From assembly GCA_963770295.1 (NCBI GenBank), contig CAVYPA010000016.1, positions 124,001-188,000 of the forward strand: a stretch of DNA of 64,000 bases. Reading direction: 5' to 3'. Origin of the DNA: AWTP1-13 sp963770295. GTDB taxonomy: Bacteria; Pseudomonadota; Alphaproteobacteria; Rhizobiales; Hyphomicrobiaceae. The translations under genes were made by a program, and so were the position numbers. Each line of letters opens with the position of its first letter. Positions within the stretch are counted from its first letter, which is position 1. Of this stretch, positions 55,149 through 64,000 are shown one piece after another. The notes under the pieces are model-generated. The model was not told the DNA's origin, searched no databases, and was given only the letters and a program-made list of their open reading frames with translations.

Positions 55149-55578
55149 TTAATAATCCGCCGATCCATGCGATGTCATCGCCGCTCGCCCCATAGCATCT
55201 TTTTCGGTTGCTTTCGCAACCTGTGTATCGATGATGGCTGCCGTCGGATCGGGTTCACGGCCGCACGCCTTGCGACATTGTTCGAGCAGTGCCTGATGAA
55301 TGCGATCGAGCACGCCGTATCGGCCACCAGTCCCAGAAATAGTTGTAGACCGTGGTGTGCGGAGACAAATCCTTCGGCAGCTGCCGCCACTGGCAGCCGG
55401 TGCGATTGACATAGCGAATGGCGTTGAAGACCTCGCGCATGTCGGTCTCGCGGTTGCGTCCACCCGTCCGCGCCGGCGGGATCATCGGCGCCACGATCGC
55501 CCACTCCTCGTCGCTAACGTCGCTCGGATAGCGAACGCCGCGCGGCCTGTGCGTCTTGCGATGGTCTTCAGTCCACAT
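55149..55578 (-). pseudogene. IS5-family transposase remnant
   Basis: The N-terminal part reads YPSDVSDEEWAIVAPMIPPA, then REVFNAIRYVNRTGCQWRQL and PHTTVYNYFWDWW, the DNA-binding start of IS5-type transposases. After a frame shift near 55330 it continues RYGVLDRIHQALLEQCRKAC and ACGREPDPTAAIIDTQ, where the first catalytic Asp lies, and is cut after KATEK. The rest of the catalytic domain is lost. Some IS5 elements use a programmed frame shift, but the truncation shows this copy is dead. Confidence 0.85.
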
Positions 55579-55930
55579 GGCAGCCCTCCTGATACGGCTG
55601 CCATAACAGAATCACAGGCGATTCTATGATGCTGGCGTGAAATTCTTCCAACTGCTTCCTCAAATGCGTCGCGTGCCGCTGGTCGGAGTTGAATCCGACC
55701 ACGATATGTGTTGCTTCGGATCCATGCGAACCGATCACATTCGACTTAAGCACATGGACGGACATGACCTCGCGGCGGGGGCCGAACCCAAGGACCAGCC
55801 GCCAGCGCCACTCCACGCTCAAGCATCCAAGCGCAATTACATAGTGTGTCGAGAGTTTACTAACGATACGAAGTGTCTTGTGTCCGCGCCAGCGGCTAAT
55901 CAAGGCGCGTGCGATTGCCGCGGGTGTGTC
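55579..55930. other. No gene seen
   Basis: About 350 bases between the IS5 remnant and the HExxxH protein gene. Open frames on both strands overlap, and neither has a binding site or known family. Confidence 0.4.
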
Positions 55931-57448
55931 CTACTCGATCGGCGCTTCCCGGCAAAGGGCGCATGAGAATATCAGATCTAGACGAGGGCCCGCCCAAATG
56001 GGATCGCGCTTAAAGCTGTCATCCAAAGCGTTTTCCAACAACTTGGAATAGTGCCGATAGCGTTTTGGATCACTCAAAACGGCCAAATTGGCACCAGCCA
56101 ATAGTTGCGCGTCATCCCCCTGCGCGATCACTGGCCGATCCTTGAGCATGTACTGTTTGATCTTCGTCGCAATCCGTTCATCAACATCATCCCAGGTTTC
56201 GATCTCCTGAACGCTGGCGCCCGCATAGGCGGACAACCGATGCGTCGCGATAAATTTCCCAACTTTCTTGGCTGCGATTTGCATCGCCTGCAGGGGCACT
56301 TCCTTTTTAATCTTTACCCAATTTGTATGCGTGACCTCCACGAGCCCCTCGAAGGAAATCGTCTTTTGTGCCCCGGTTGTTAGAGCAACTGCCGCCTCCA
56401 CAGTCTTCACGTAGTTCTTTCGTACGGTCGGGGAAAGGCCAACGAGACTTTCAATGGCACCCATTGCCACGTAGGGACGCAAAATATCAGTTGGGTGCCC
56501 ATCCATGCGCACGTCGCCGTGATCGGGATCGATGGGTACTGACATGTTGGGTAGCTTGCCCAGACCTTTTGCTGTAATGCCGCTCTCGGATTCCTCCCGC
56601 TTCACCACGGACGATATAAAGGCAACCAAAATCAGAGCATAGGTCGGCCCCATGTTCATGATCGCATAAACGTCTGAGACGGTTTCATCGATCCAATAGG
56701 ACCACAGTAGCGCATTCAGCGTATTAAAATCGGGTTCCTCGCTTGGCTGGAACTTTCGTCCCACGAAGAGCTTTCGTACTTCCCGCACAAGTTCAGGGAT
56801 CAGCGTCGGGTCGGTGTGCACGACGTCATGGCCACATACCTCATGCGCTAAGGTGCTCCATAGAATAGGGTGGTCTCGAAGGCGGGCCGGCAAGCTGACC
56901 ACTCCGACCGCCGAGCCAGCCTCCCGCATCATGCGCTCGATGGGGATCGTGTATGGCCCCTGGTTCGAAAAGACTTGGAAGAATGCCAATGGCGGCAGCG
57001 TCTCAACCACTGGCATTTTTAGCGACCGGCGCTTCTTCGGATCGTTGAAACTTCGATACAAATTGGAAACGACGGCAAGAAACCGGCGAAGTTGCGGCCT
57101 GATGTCCTGAGAAGCGTGCGGGGGAGCGTGGGCATAAACGGGAGCGAGCAATCTTTCTAGAAAGTGATATCTCAGGTTCCGGTCTATTTCTTTCACCCGA
57201 ATCAATAATGCCGGAATGAGCTCGCCTACGAATTGAGCGTACGCCTTCCGATACACGAGCGGCAAATAAGCTGAACCCGTCTCGAACGCCGCGATTGTCT
57301 CGCGCCGATTACTCAACGGCCTAAACGCCGCGCGGTCGTGACCAAAAACATCAATCGCTGAAAAATGTTCACACAGCTCTGCAAAATTCTTTTTGTTGAA
57401 CTCCATCTCAGCCCCGCGCGTCTTATGAGCAATTGATCGCGATGACAT
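55931..57448 (-). CDS. Unrecognised protein with an HExxxH metal-binding-like motif
   Basis: A 505-aa soluble protein. GGGAGG lies 5 bases before the ATG at 57448, which decides the start; a later ATG (MEFNKKNF) is possible. The striking part is WSTLAHEVCGHDVVHTD: His202-Glu203 and His207 form HExxxH, followed about 50 residues later by LLWSYWIDETVSDVYAI with an acidic pair that could complete a metal site. HExxxH rather than HExxH is known from tyrosine carboxypeptidases of the DUF1704/MATCAP kind; I see no wider likeness. It stands alone near mobile remnants. Confidence 0.7.
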   Translation of the reverse strand: MSSRSIAHKTRGAEMEFNKKNFAELCEHFSAIDVFGHDRAAFRPLSNRRETIAAFETGSAYLPLVYRKAYAQFVGELIPALLIRVKEIDRNLRYHFLERLLAPVYAHAPPHASQDIRPQLRRFLAVVSNLYRSFNDPKKRRSLKMPVVETLPPLAFFQVFSNQGPYTIPIERMMREAGSAVGVVSLPARLRDHPILWSTLAHEVCGHDVVHTDPTLIPELVREVRKLFVGRKFQPSEEPDFNTLNALLWSYWIDETVSDVYAIMNMGPTYALILVAFISSVVKREESESGITAKGLGKLPNMSVPIDPDHGDVRMDGHPTDILRPYVAMGAIESLVGLSPTVRKNYVKTVEAAVALTTGAQKTISFEGLVEVTHTNWVKIKKEVPLQAMQIAAKKVGKFIATHRLSAYAGASVQEIETWDDVDERIATKIKQYMLKDRPVIAQGDDAQLLAGANLAVLSDPKRYRHYSKLLENALDDSFKRDPIWAGPRLDLIFSCALCREAPIE

Positions 57449-57912
57449 CCGAACCTCCCGATACCACCGGTCAATAGCACATTGCAGGTGGCATGTCTTT
57501 GTCCGGACTCTGAACGATCGCCGCACTATGGTCCGGCGTTATCGCTACGTGCGCTGATGTGTCGTTAATGCGTGTTTCGGGATCCGCAGCGCTCTACCCG
57601 TGCTGGATAGGTTCTCTCTCCCCGCGGACGAGACTGATTTTTCACCGACGGCGTCAACCTGAGTAAGAAGGTTAATGCGCTTGCGAGCCTCGGGATTGAA
57701 TGTCATGAGCCTAGAGTACAGGGCCTGCTCCTGGTACCGTAGAAGTTCGCAATACGGCCTAGGCAGAACCTAGGCCACCGAGCGCATGGCAACATTTACC
57801 GACCTGATCTTTGCGGGATTAACCTTTCCCGAGAGTTTGTCGTTTTGAGAGAGCACGCGCACGACATATCACCCAGCAGGCGACCGCGACGGTATTGGCA
57901 GGAGAGCGGCTC
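57449..57912. other. Divergent spacer, no gene seen
   Basis: About 460 bases between the HExxxH gene (minus) and the flavin oxidoreductase (plus). It is somewhat AT-richer than its flanks, and must hold the promoters of both. No convincing small gene is seen. Confidence 0.45.
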
Positions 57913-59535
57913 ATGAGCGTTGCCCGACTCTCAAAACGGGTGCAGCGCGAGCTAACCTACCTGAGCTATCCGTCGCGAAAGTGGATAATGCCGCGGTATC
58001 GAGATGGCGCGCGCGTGCTTGATGTGTTGATTGTCGGCGCTGGTCAAAGCGGACTTGCGACCTCATTCGGCCTGATGCGTGAACAGATAACGAATATCAG
58101 GATCGTAGATCGCAATCCAACTGGGCTCGAGGGTCCTTGGCGCCGGTTTGCGCGCATGAGCGAGCTGCGAACGTCCAAAGAGGTGACGGGTATCGACTTC
58201 GGCATTCCAAGCCTCACCTGCCGGGCCTGGTATGAGGCAAAGTACGGTCATCAATCCTGGGGGCAGATCGACGCGATCCCCCCGGAGATTTGGCAAGATT
58301 ACCTCGATTGGTACCGCGACGTTCTCAAGCTTCCCGTTGAAAATGAGGTCGATGTCATCTCGATCGAGCCCGCCGGGGACCTCCTGCTGGCACATCTGCG
58401 TCGGGCAGGCCAAATCGAGCGCGTGCATGCGAGAAAGATCGTCCTTGCGACTGGCCTTGATGGCAGCGGCAGGTGGCGAGCCGAGGCCCTCCTCGCCAAC
58501 CTACCAGCGGAGCGTTATGCCCATGCGGCCGATGACATAAACTTCAACCGGCTTGTCGGAAAGCGCGTAGGGGTGCTTGGTGTCGGCGCATCGGCGCTCG
58601 ACAATGCGGCTGCCGCGCTCGAGGCGGGTGCCGCAAAGGTCGACCTTTGCTTCCGCCGCGCCGATATTCCACGCATCAATTCGCTGGTCTGGGCGAACTT
58701 CTCAGGCATGCTCGGCCACTTCGGGGAGCTGAGCGACCTGGAGCGCTGGCGGTTCATGCGCCACATTCTGGAGGAGCTCCCGGCGCCTCCGCCGCAAGAT
58801 AGCTTTTGGCGTTGTCGCAGGTTCGAAAATTTCACCTGGCATAGCAATTGCGGGTGGCACTCTATTGGCGAACAAGGAGACGCCGTCGTCGTCGAGGCTG
58901 AGACTTGCACCTTCACATTTGATTTCGTGATTTTTGCCACGGGCATCGAAATGGATCTTTCCGCCCGTTCAGAATTGGCCCCGCTGGTCAATGACATTGC
59001 GCTCTGGCGCCACCGTTTCACCCCACCGCTCGGCGAGGAGAGCGATCGGCTCGCGAGCTATCCTTACCTCGGCAAAGCATTCGAGTTTACGGAACGGGAA
59101 ATCGGAACGGCGCCTTACCTTGCTCGGTTGCACAATTTCACGTTTGGCGCGACGCTGAGCCTCGGGATCACAGGCGGTGCGGTCACTGGCATCAAATATG
59201 GTGTGTCCCGATTGGTCAACGGCTTGGTGCAGGATCTCTTCAGGGAGGATGCGGCAGCCTATTACAAAGACCTCCTTGCCTATGCCGAACCCGAATTAGA
59301 GACACTCGAAAACGCGTCAGCATGGATTGACCGCATCGCGATCGAGGCGATCAGCGCAGTTAAGCTCATCGATCATCCCGATCAAGCCGTGCTGACCAAA
59401 GCTGCGCGGTGTAAAGCGGCGTCGCGGGAGTCCCCCAATGCAGGGGGCAGACACAGTGCCGCAACGCGCACCACGGTCCCGCGAGCCAAGCCTCGCTCCA
59501 GCAGACGCTCACAAAGAAAGCCTCCCGCGCCGTAA
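57913..59535 (+). CDS. FAD-dependent oxidoreductase/monooxygenase
   Basis: A 540-aa two-dinucleotide-binding flavoprotein. The start at ATG 57913 follows AGGAGAG. The FAD site is DVLIVGAGQSGLATS (residues ~38-52), the NAD(P) site GKRVGVLGVGASALDNAAAA (~215), and the linking motif DFVIFATGIEMDL. The arrangement is that of flavin-containing and N-hydroxylating monooxygenases. The last ~40 residues are basic and low-complexity. It precedes a peptide synthetase gene on the same strand, so tailoring of the peptide is likely but unproven. Confidence 0.83.
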   Translation: MSVARLSKRVQRELTYLSYPSRKWIMPRYRDGARVLDVLIVGAGQSGLATSFGLMREQITNIRIVDRNPTGLEGPWRRFARMSELRTSKEVTGIDFGIPSLTCRAWYEAKYGHQSWGQIDAIPPEIWQDYLDWYRDVLKLPVENEVDVISIEPAGDLLLAHLRRAGQIERVHARKIVLATGLDGSGRWRAEALLANLPAERYAHAADDINFNRLVGKRVGVLGVGASALDNAAAALEAGAAKVDLCFRRADIPRINSLVWANFSGMLGHFGELSDLERWRFMRHILEELPAPPPQDSFWRCRRFENFTWHSNCGWHSIGEQGDAVVVEAETCTFTFDFVIFATGIEMDLSARSELAPLVNDIALWRHRFTPPLGEESDRLASYPYLGKAFEFTEREIGTAPYLARLHNFTFGATLSLGITGGAVTGIKYGVSRLVNGLVQDLFREDAAAYYKDLLAYAEPELETLENASAWIDRIAIEAISAVKLIDHPDQAVLTKAARCKAASRESPNAGGRHSAATRTTVPRAKPRSSRRSQRKPPAP

Positions 59536-59748
59536 CAGGCCATGTCACGCGAACGCAGGACGCCGAAAGCCTCCATTAGCCTGCCTTTCGTCGGTGTTGG
59601 CAGCGGGAGGCCACTCGAATTCAAGCTGGGCACTTGGAGCTCATCTGCACAGCCGAATTAACTTTGTTGAACCTTAGCGGCGGCTCCCCAACGTCTCCCA
59701 GAATATGAATGAGAAAAATGGAGGGCGAGCTTGTCGAAGGCTACCCGG

Positions 59749-62700
59749 ATGCAACGCCTACCGGCGGCTAACAAGCCCAGGCGGCGCGTGTTTTTGTGCC
59801 TTGAAGATCTTCTTTCCTATTACCAAAAAAAGGCGCCGGGCCGAGCCGCCATCCTGGCACCAGGGCATGCCCCCCTAAGCTACGCAGCGCTTCGGGTCCG
59901 CGTCGCGCTCGCAGTGCGCGAGTTGCGAATTCTCGGCATCAAACACGGCGATCGGGTGGCCGTTGTTTTGCCGAATGGACCAGAGGCAGCCGTGGCAATC
60001 ATCGCGGTTGCAAGCGCCGCAATCTGTGTGCCGCTGAACCCAAGCTTCACTGACGACGAATGGCATCGCTATTTCGCAGCCCTGCGGGTAACGGCGCTGG
60101 TAACGCGTGCGGATATGGACCAGGCAAGCCGACGTGTCGCGCATGCACTGGGGATACCGGTGATTGATCTGTCGCCCCAGTCCGGGGAAGGAGCCGTTGC
60201 GTTCCACCTTGTCGGCTCGCCGACGCGACGCGGCATCGACGGTGAGTTGGCGGCCGGGGGCGGCAACGTTGCTCTTATTCTGTTGACGTCCGGCACCACA
60301 CTACAGCCAAAAATGGTGCCCTTGACGCACGCGAGCATTTGCGAGTTGGCCCACAATGCCGGTGCGGCTTTGGCCCTTGGACCACGCGATTGTTTGCTGA
60401 ACGTGCTTCCGCTCTTCCACGCGCACGGGCTGATTTCTGGGCTGCTGGCCGCCTTGGCGGCAGGTTCGACCGTGGTTTGCACGCCCGGGTTCGATGCCGA
60501 TCGCTTTTTCAGCTGGCTCACGGAGTTTCGTCCAACTTGGTACACGGCCGTCCCCACCATCCATCGCGCGCTGCTATCGGGGGCAGATCGTTACACGGAG
60601 GGCCTCCGCCGCTACTCCTTGCGCGTCATTCGTTCGGCTTCCGCGACGCTGCCGCGCGACGTGCTCGGCGGATTGGAATTGCTGTTTGGCGTCCCTGTCA
60701 TCGAGACCTACGGCATGACGGAAGCAGCCTCCCAGATTGCCGCCAACCCTCTGAGCCGACGCAAGCCCGGTTCGGTTGGTCAATCCGCCGGGGCCGAGAT
60801 CGCGATCATGGCTTCGGACGGACGACGACTATCGACCGGAGCCCATGGAGAAATCGTATTACGCGGCCCTTGCATCATGACGGCGTACGACAATGACGTC
60901 GCCGCGACGGAAGCTGCGTTTCGGGAAGGCTGGTTTCGAACCGGCGACCTTGGGTTCCTGGATCGGGACGGCTACCTCTTTATTGTTGGCCGTATCAGTG
61001 AAGTCATCAAACGGGGCGGCCAGCAGGTCGCTCCCGTCGAGGTGGAGCAGGCACTGTTGAGCCACCCCGATGTGACCGAAGCGACGGCTTTCGCCGTTCC
61101 CCATGCGCGGCTTGGTGAAGATGTTGCAGCGGCCGTGGTACTTCGCCAAGGTGTCGAGGTCAGCGCCCATGAGCTGCGCAAGTTCGCGCGCGAGCGCCTG
61201 GCCGCCTACAAGGTTCCTGGCCTTATCCGGATTGTGCCGGAGATCCCGAAAAGCCCTGCAGGAAAGATCAACCGCGCCAGATTGGCGACGGCACTTTCCA
61301 TTGTCATGTCGGCCTCATCAGGGTCACCTGACGATAAAAAGGTCCCCGCTGGTTCGCGTTTGCATTGCCAACTGGCCAAGATCTGGGCGGATCTGCTGAA
61401 GCTCGATCGGGTTGGGATCGACGAGGACATTTTCGCGCTCGGCGCCGATTTACTGGTGGTGACGCAGATGCTTTCGCGTCTGCGCGAAGGCTTTGGCGCC
61501 GATCTCTCGTTCACGGATATTTTCGATTGTCCCACCAGTGCAGATCTCGCCGCCCGCCTTCAGTCATCGAAGCAAAAACCAGCCGCCCAATCGCTGAGCT
61601 CGGACCACCGGCCCGGCGACGAGCGCACCGCCCACCTGTCACTCCAGCAACAACGGATCTATCTCCTCAGCCGGCTCGATCCCACGCACTACAATTACCA
61701 CGTGGTCGAAGGGGCGCGTCTGTCGGGACGCCTTGAGGTCGACGCCCTGGAGGCGAGCATCGCTACGATCTGCGAGCGCCACGAGGTGCTGAGGTCGACC
61801 TTCCAGCAGCGGCGAGGCGTGCCGCTGCAAATCGCAAGAACCGCCGTGCCGCGGCTCGAACGGCTGGATCTCACTCCCTGCGCCAGGGGCCGACGAGCGG
61901 CCGCAATAGGCCGGAAAACACGGAACTTGCTTCGCCAATCTTTGGATACTGAGAAGGACCTGCCGCTACGTGCCCTGCTGCTAAAGCTTGATGCAGACGA
62001 CCATGCGCTGGTGATCAAGCTCCACCATCTTGTCACGGACGGATGGTCGCAACGTCTGTTCTGGCAGGAGCTCGAGGCGCTCTATAGCGCCAAGGTGAAG
62101 GGCATCCCGCCCAAATTGGCTGCGCTTCCCATCCAATACCGCCACTTCGTGGAGCGGCAACGAGCTTGGCTGCTAACGCCGACCGCCGAAAAGCAGGGGA
62201 ACTACTGGCGTAGCCAACTAAAAGGGCTAACGGAGCTCCCGCTACGAACCGACCGGCCCCGACCGAACACGTGGACGGGCCGCGGTGCGAGGCACCCTTT
62301 AAAGCTGTCGCGGGCCTTGTCCGACGCTATCCGGACGCTCGGCCGAGGCCACAGCGTCACCCTTTTCATGACACTGCTCGCAGCGTTTCAGTGTCTTCTT
62401 TCCAGGTACACCGAGCATGACGACATTGCGATCGGGTCGTTGATCGCCAGCCGCAATCAGACGGATTGCGAGCGCCTCATCGGCATGTTCGCAAACACGA
62501 TCATTCTGCGCACCGACCTTTCTGGCGATCCCACTTTTAGCGAAGTCCTGCACCGGGTCCGTAAGGTGGCGCTGGATGCCTACCGAAACCAGGACTTCCC
62601 CATAGAGAAAATTCTGCAGGCCCTGCAGGCGCCACGCAGTCCGGGTCGTAATGCTCTATTTCAGGTGATGTTTGTTCTGCAAAATGCCTTACCCGGCGCG

Positions 62701-64000
62701 CCGGCCCTGCCGCAACTGTCCACGCGCCTGCTGGAAATGAACCCTGGCATTGCGCGGTTCGACCTGACGCTCGAGATGATAGAGGTGAACGAGGGCCTGA
62801 GTGGCTGGCTCGATTACAGCACAGATCTCTTCGAGGCCGCGACGATCGCGCGGATGTCGGCACACTGGCGGACACTGCTAGAGGCAATCGTCGCTAATCC
62901 CAAAGAGAAAATCTCACGGCTGCCAATTTTGCCGGCGGAGGAACGCAAGAAACTTCTTTGCGATTGGAACGACACCAGGACGCGTTTCGGTCCCGCCGTT
63001 ACTTTTTCCAAGCGCTTCGCCAGTCAAGTGCAGCGTGCGCCGCATGCGACGGCAGTGTCCTCCGACCGGAATTGCCTCAGCTACCGCGGGCTCGAGCGTC
63101 GGAGCTCGGCGATTGCTCACCATCTCGTCGCCGCGGGCGTCGGCCCGGACGTCGTGGTCGTGTTGCTGGCCAAGCGTGACGTCGAGCTATTGGCGGCGAT
63201 GATCGGGGTAGAGCGGGCCGGCGGAGCCTTTCTCTGTTTGGATCCAACCCTGCCGGCAGTCCGGCTGGCCCACCTCATAAAGTCCAGTAGTGCACTGCTT
63301 GTCTTGGTCGGGCAAGGCTGCGCAGCGGCGCTCGATGAAGCGCTGCATGGATCGCCCGCCTGCCAGCGCCCGCAAGTTCTGCGCCTTGAGGCATTGAGTC
63401 GGGCCCCGTTCCGGCGTAGAGCGCGCCCAGATCCGCCGGCGCCTTCGAGTTTGGCCTACCTAATCTATACCTCCGGCTCCACGGGCCGTCCCAAGGGAGC
63501 CATGATCGAGCGGGGCGGTTTATGCAACCACCTTTTGTCTCAGATCTCCGACCTCAAATTGACCGCGGCAGATGTGGTCGCCCAGACCGCACCCCAGAGT
63601 TTTGTCATATCGGTGTGGCAATTCCTTGCAGCCCTAATGGTCGGCGCGCGTGTCCACATCTGCGCCGATGAGGTCGTGCGAGACCCGTCACTCCTGGTAG
63701 AGGAGGTCGGACGGCAGGGCGTGACCATCCTCCAGATCGTGCCGGCGCTCCTGCGTCGTATCCTCGACCAGACGCCCGATCGACCCAGCTTTTGTGTACT
63801 GAGCCGATTGCGCTGCCTCATTTCCACGGGCGAGCCCCTGAGTACTCATCTCTGCCGCGATTGGTTCCGGCATTTTCCAGACGTGCCGATGCTGAACGCT
63901 TACGGCTCAGCAGAGTGTTCGGACGATGTGGCAACGCATCGCCTCACGGCGCCGCCGACCCTACTTGCGGCGGCGCCGATTGGCCGCCCGATCGCCAACA
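59749..64000 (+). CDS. Nonribosomal peptide synthetase, first part (runs off the window)
   Basis: An open frame of at least 1417 codons. ATG 59749 has GAAGG upstream; a TTG at 59731 with GGAGGG is an alternative start. Domains: acyl-ligase-type adenylation (about 10-490, core LTSGTTLQPKMVPLTHASI from residue 179, then PLFHAHGLI, and ETYGMTEAASQIA); carrier (about 530-600); condensation (about 625-1060, HHLVTDGWS at 759-767); second adenylation (from about 1080, core YTSGSTGRPKG at 1240-1250). No condensation domain precedes the first adenylation domain, so this is an initiation module, probably loading a carboxylic acid. The first carrier reads ALGADLLVVTQ, with Leu568 where the pantetheine serine belongs. 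In the second adenylation domain the usual Asp of FDxS is Val1286 (FVISVWQF). Confidence 0.92.
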   Translation, partial: MQRLPAANKPRRRVFLCLEDLLSYYQKKAPGRAAILAPGHAPLSYAALRVRVALAVRELRILGIKHGDRVAVVLPNGPEAAVAIIAVASAAICVPLNPSFTDDEWHRYFAALRVTALVTRADMDQASRRVAHALGIPVIDLSPQSGEGAVAFHLVGSPTRRGIDGELAAGGGNVALILLTSGTTLQPKMVPLTHASICELAHNAGAALALGPRDCLLNVLPLFHAHGLISGLLAALAAGSTVVCTPGFDADRFFSWLTEFRPTWYTAVPTIHRALLSGADRYTEGLRRYSLRVIRSASATLPRDVLGGLELLFGVPVIETYGMTEAASQIAANPLSRRKPGSVGQSAGAEIAIMASDGRRLSTGAHGEIVLRGPCIMTAYDNDVAATEAAFREGWFRTGDLGFLDRDGYLFIVGRISEVIKRGGQQVAPVEVEQALLSHPDVTEATAFAVPHARLGEDVAAAVVLRQGVEVSAHELRKFARERLAAYKVPGLIRIVPEIPKSPAGKINRARLATALSIVMSASSGSPDDKKVPAGSRLHCQLAKIWADLLKLDRVGIDEDIFALGADLLVVTQMLSRLREGFGADLSFTDIFDCPTSADLAARLQSSKQKPAAQSLSSDHRPGDERTAHLSLQQQRIYLLSRLDPTHYNYHVVEGARLSGRLEVDALEASIATICERHEVLRSTFQQRRGVPLQIARTAVPRLERLDLTPCARGRRAAAIGRKTRNLLRQSLDTEKDLPLRALLLKLDADDHALVIKLHHLVTDGWSQRLFWQELEALYSAKVKGIPPKLAALPIQYRHFVERQRAWLLTPTAEKQGNYWRSQLKGLTELPLRTDRPRPNTWTGRGARHPLKLSRALSDAIRTLGRGHSVTLFMTLLAAFQCLLSRYTEHDDIAIGSLIASRNQTDCERLIGMFANTIILRTDLSGDPTFSEVLHRVRKVALDAYRNQDFPIEKILQALQAPRSPGRNALFQVMFVLQNALPGAPALPQLSTRLLEMNPGIARFDLTLEMIEVNEGLSGWLDYSTDLFEAATIARMSAHWRTLLEAIVANPKEKISRLPILPAEERKKLLCDWNDTRTRFGPAVTFSKRFASQVQRAPHATAVSSDRNCLSYRGLERRSSAIAHHLVAAGVGPDVVVVLLAKRDVELLAAMIGVERAGGAFLCLDPTLPAVRLAHLIKSSSALLVLVGQGCAAALDEALHGSPACQRPQVLRLEALSRAPFRRRARPDPPAPSSLAYLIYTSGSTGRPKGAMIERGGLCNHLLSQISDLKLTAADVVAQTAPQSFVISVWQFLAALMVGARVHICADEVVRDPSLLVEEVGRQGVTILQIVPALLRRILDQTPDRPSFCVLSRLRCLISTGEPLSTHLCRDWFRHFPDVPMLNAYGSAECSDDVATHRLTAPPTLLAAAPIGRPIAN

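Noticed and set aside
36597..55600. Prophage
   Set aside because: Recombinase and IS remnants are present, but there are no capsid, tail, terminase or lysis genes.

Overview
The window looks like a GC-rich alphaproteobacterial chromosome, most likely from the Hyphomicrobiales (Rhizobiales). The evidence is the gene order rlmB / tRNA-Tyr / tRNA-Gly / tuf / tRNA-Trp / secE / nusG / rplKAJL / rpoBC / rpsL / rpsG / fusA / tuf, the protein sequences, an alphaproteobacterial-type initiator tRNA, and many ABC importers of small organic substrates. Gene order and protein character are read from the sequence; the taxonomic level is inference.

Layout. 1-18.5 kb: the str / rif / L11 information-processing region, nearly all on the minus strand, between two identical tuf copies (the first cut by the window edge), with tRNA-Trp, tRNA-Gly and tRNA-Tyr. 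18.5-23.4 kb: rRNA methyltransferase, two small secreted proteins, an Ldh2-type dehydrogenase, an LLM-type flavin monooxygenase and tRNA-fMet. 23.4-25 kb: an IS481-family insertion sequence beside the tail of a dead serine recombinase. 25-36.5 kb: a catabolic region with two ABC importers (polyamine-like and NitT/TauT-like), two polysaccharide-deacetylase/allantoinase-like (PuuE-type) proteins, an ATZ/TRZ-type amidohydrolase and a hydantoin/allantoin racemase-like protein. Together they suggest import and hydrolysis of cyclic amides or ureides. 36.5 kb: the 3' part of a tRNA-Pro, which may mark the edge of an acquired region. 38-45.6 kb: a seven-gene minus-strand cluster (ectoine-hydrolase-like M24 protein, Asp/Glu racemase, NMT1/THI5-type ABC importer, gamma-glutamyltransferase, EutB-like PLP dehydratase), followed by a dead resolvase and bracketed by a 25-bp imperfect direct repeat. 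46-55.6 kb: a patchy accessory stretch of small genes and remnants (zinc-ribbon protein, ECF sigma factor, ARPP-1 protein, SGNH hydrolase, SUKH immunity-like protein, VOC protein, glutathionyl-hydroquinone reductase, IS5 remnant). 55.9-64 kb: an unrecognised protein with an HExxxH motif, a flavin oxidoreductase and the start of a nonribosomal peptide synthetase that runs off the window.

A striking technical feature is the number of single-base frame breaks in otherwise well-conserved genes: rpoC, two importer genes, a deacetylase (three), the M24 hydrolase (about seven), the sigma factor, the ARPP-1 gene and others. A break in the only visible rpoC cannot be tolerated by a living cell, so at least some of these are probably sequence errors. 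The broken accessory genes should therefore be read as probably intact until checked.

The best candidates for something little described are the 38-45.6 kb cluster, which combines ectoine-utilisation-like enzymes with a gamma-glutamyltransferase and a dedicated importer; the EF-Tu with an unusual switch I and codon use unlike its neighbours; the HExxxH protein; and the synthetase whose first carrier domain lacks its serine.
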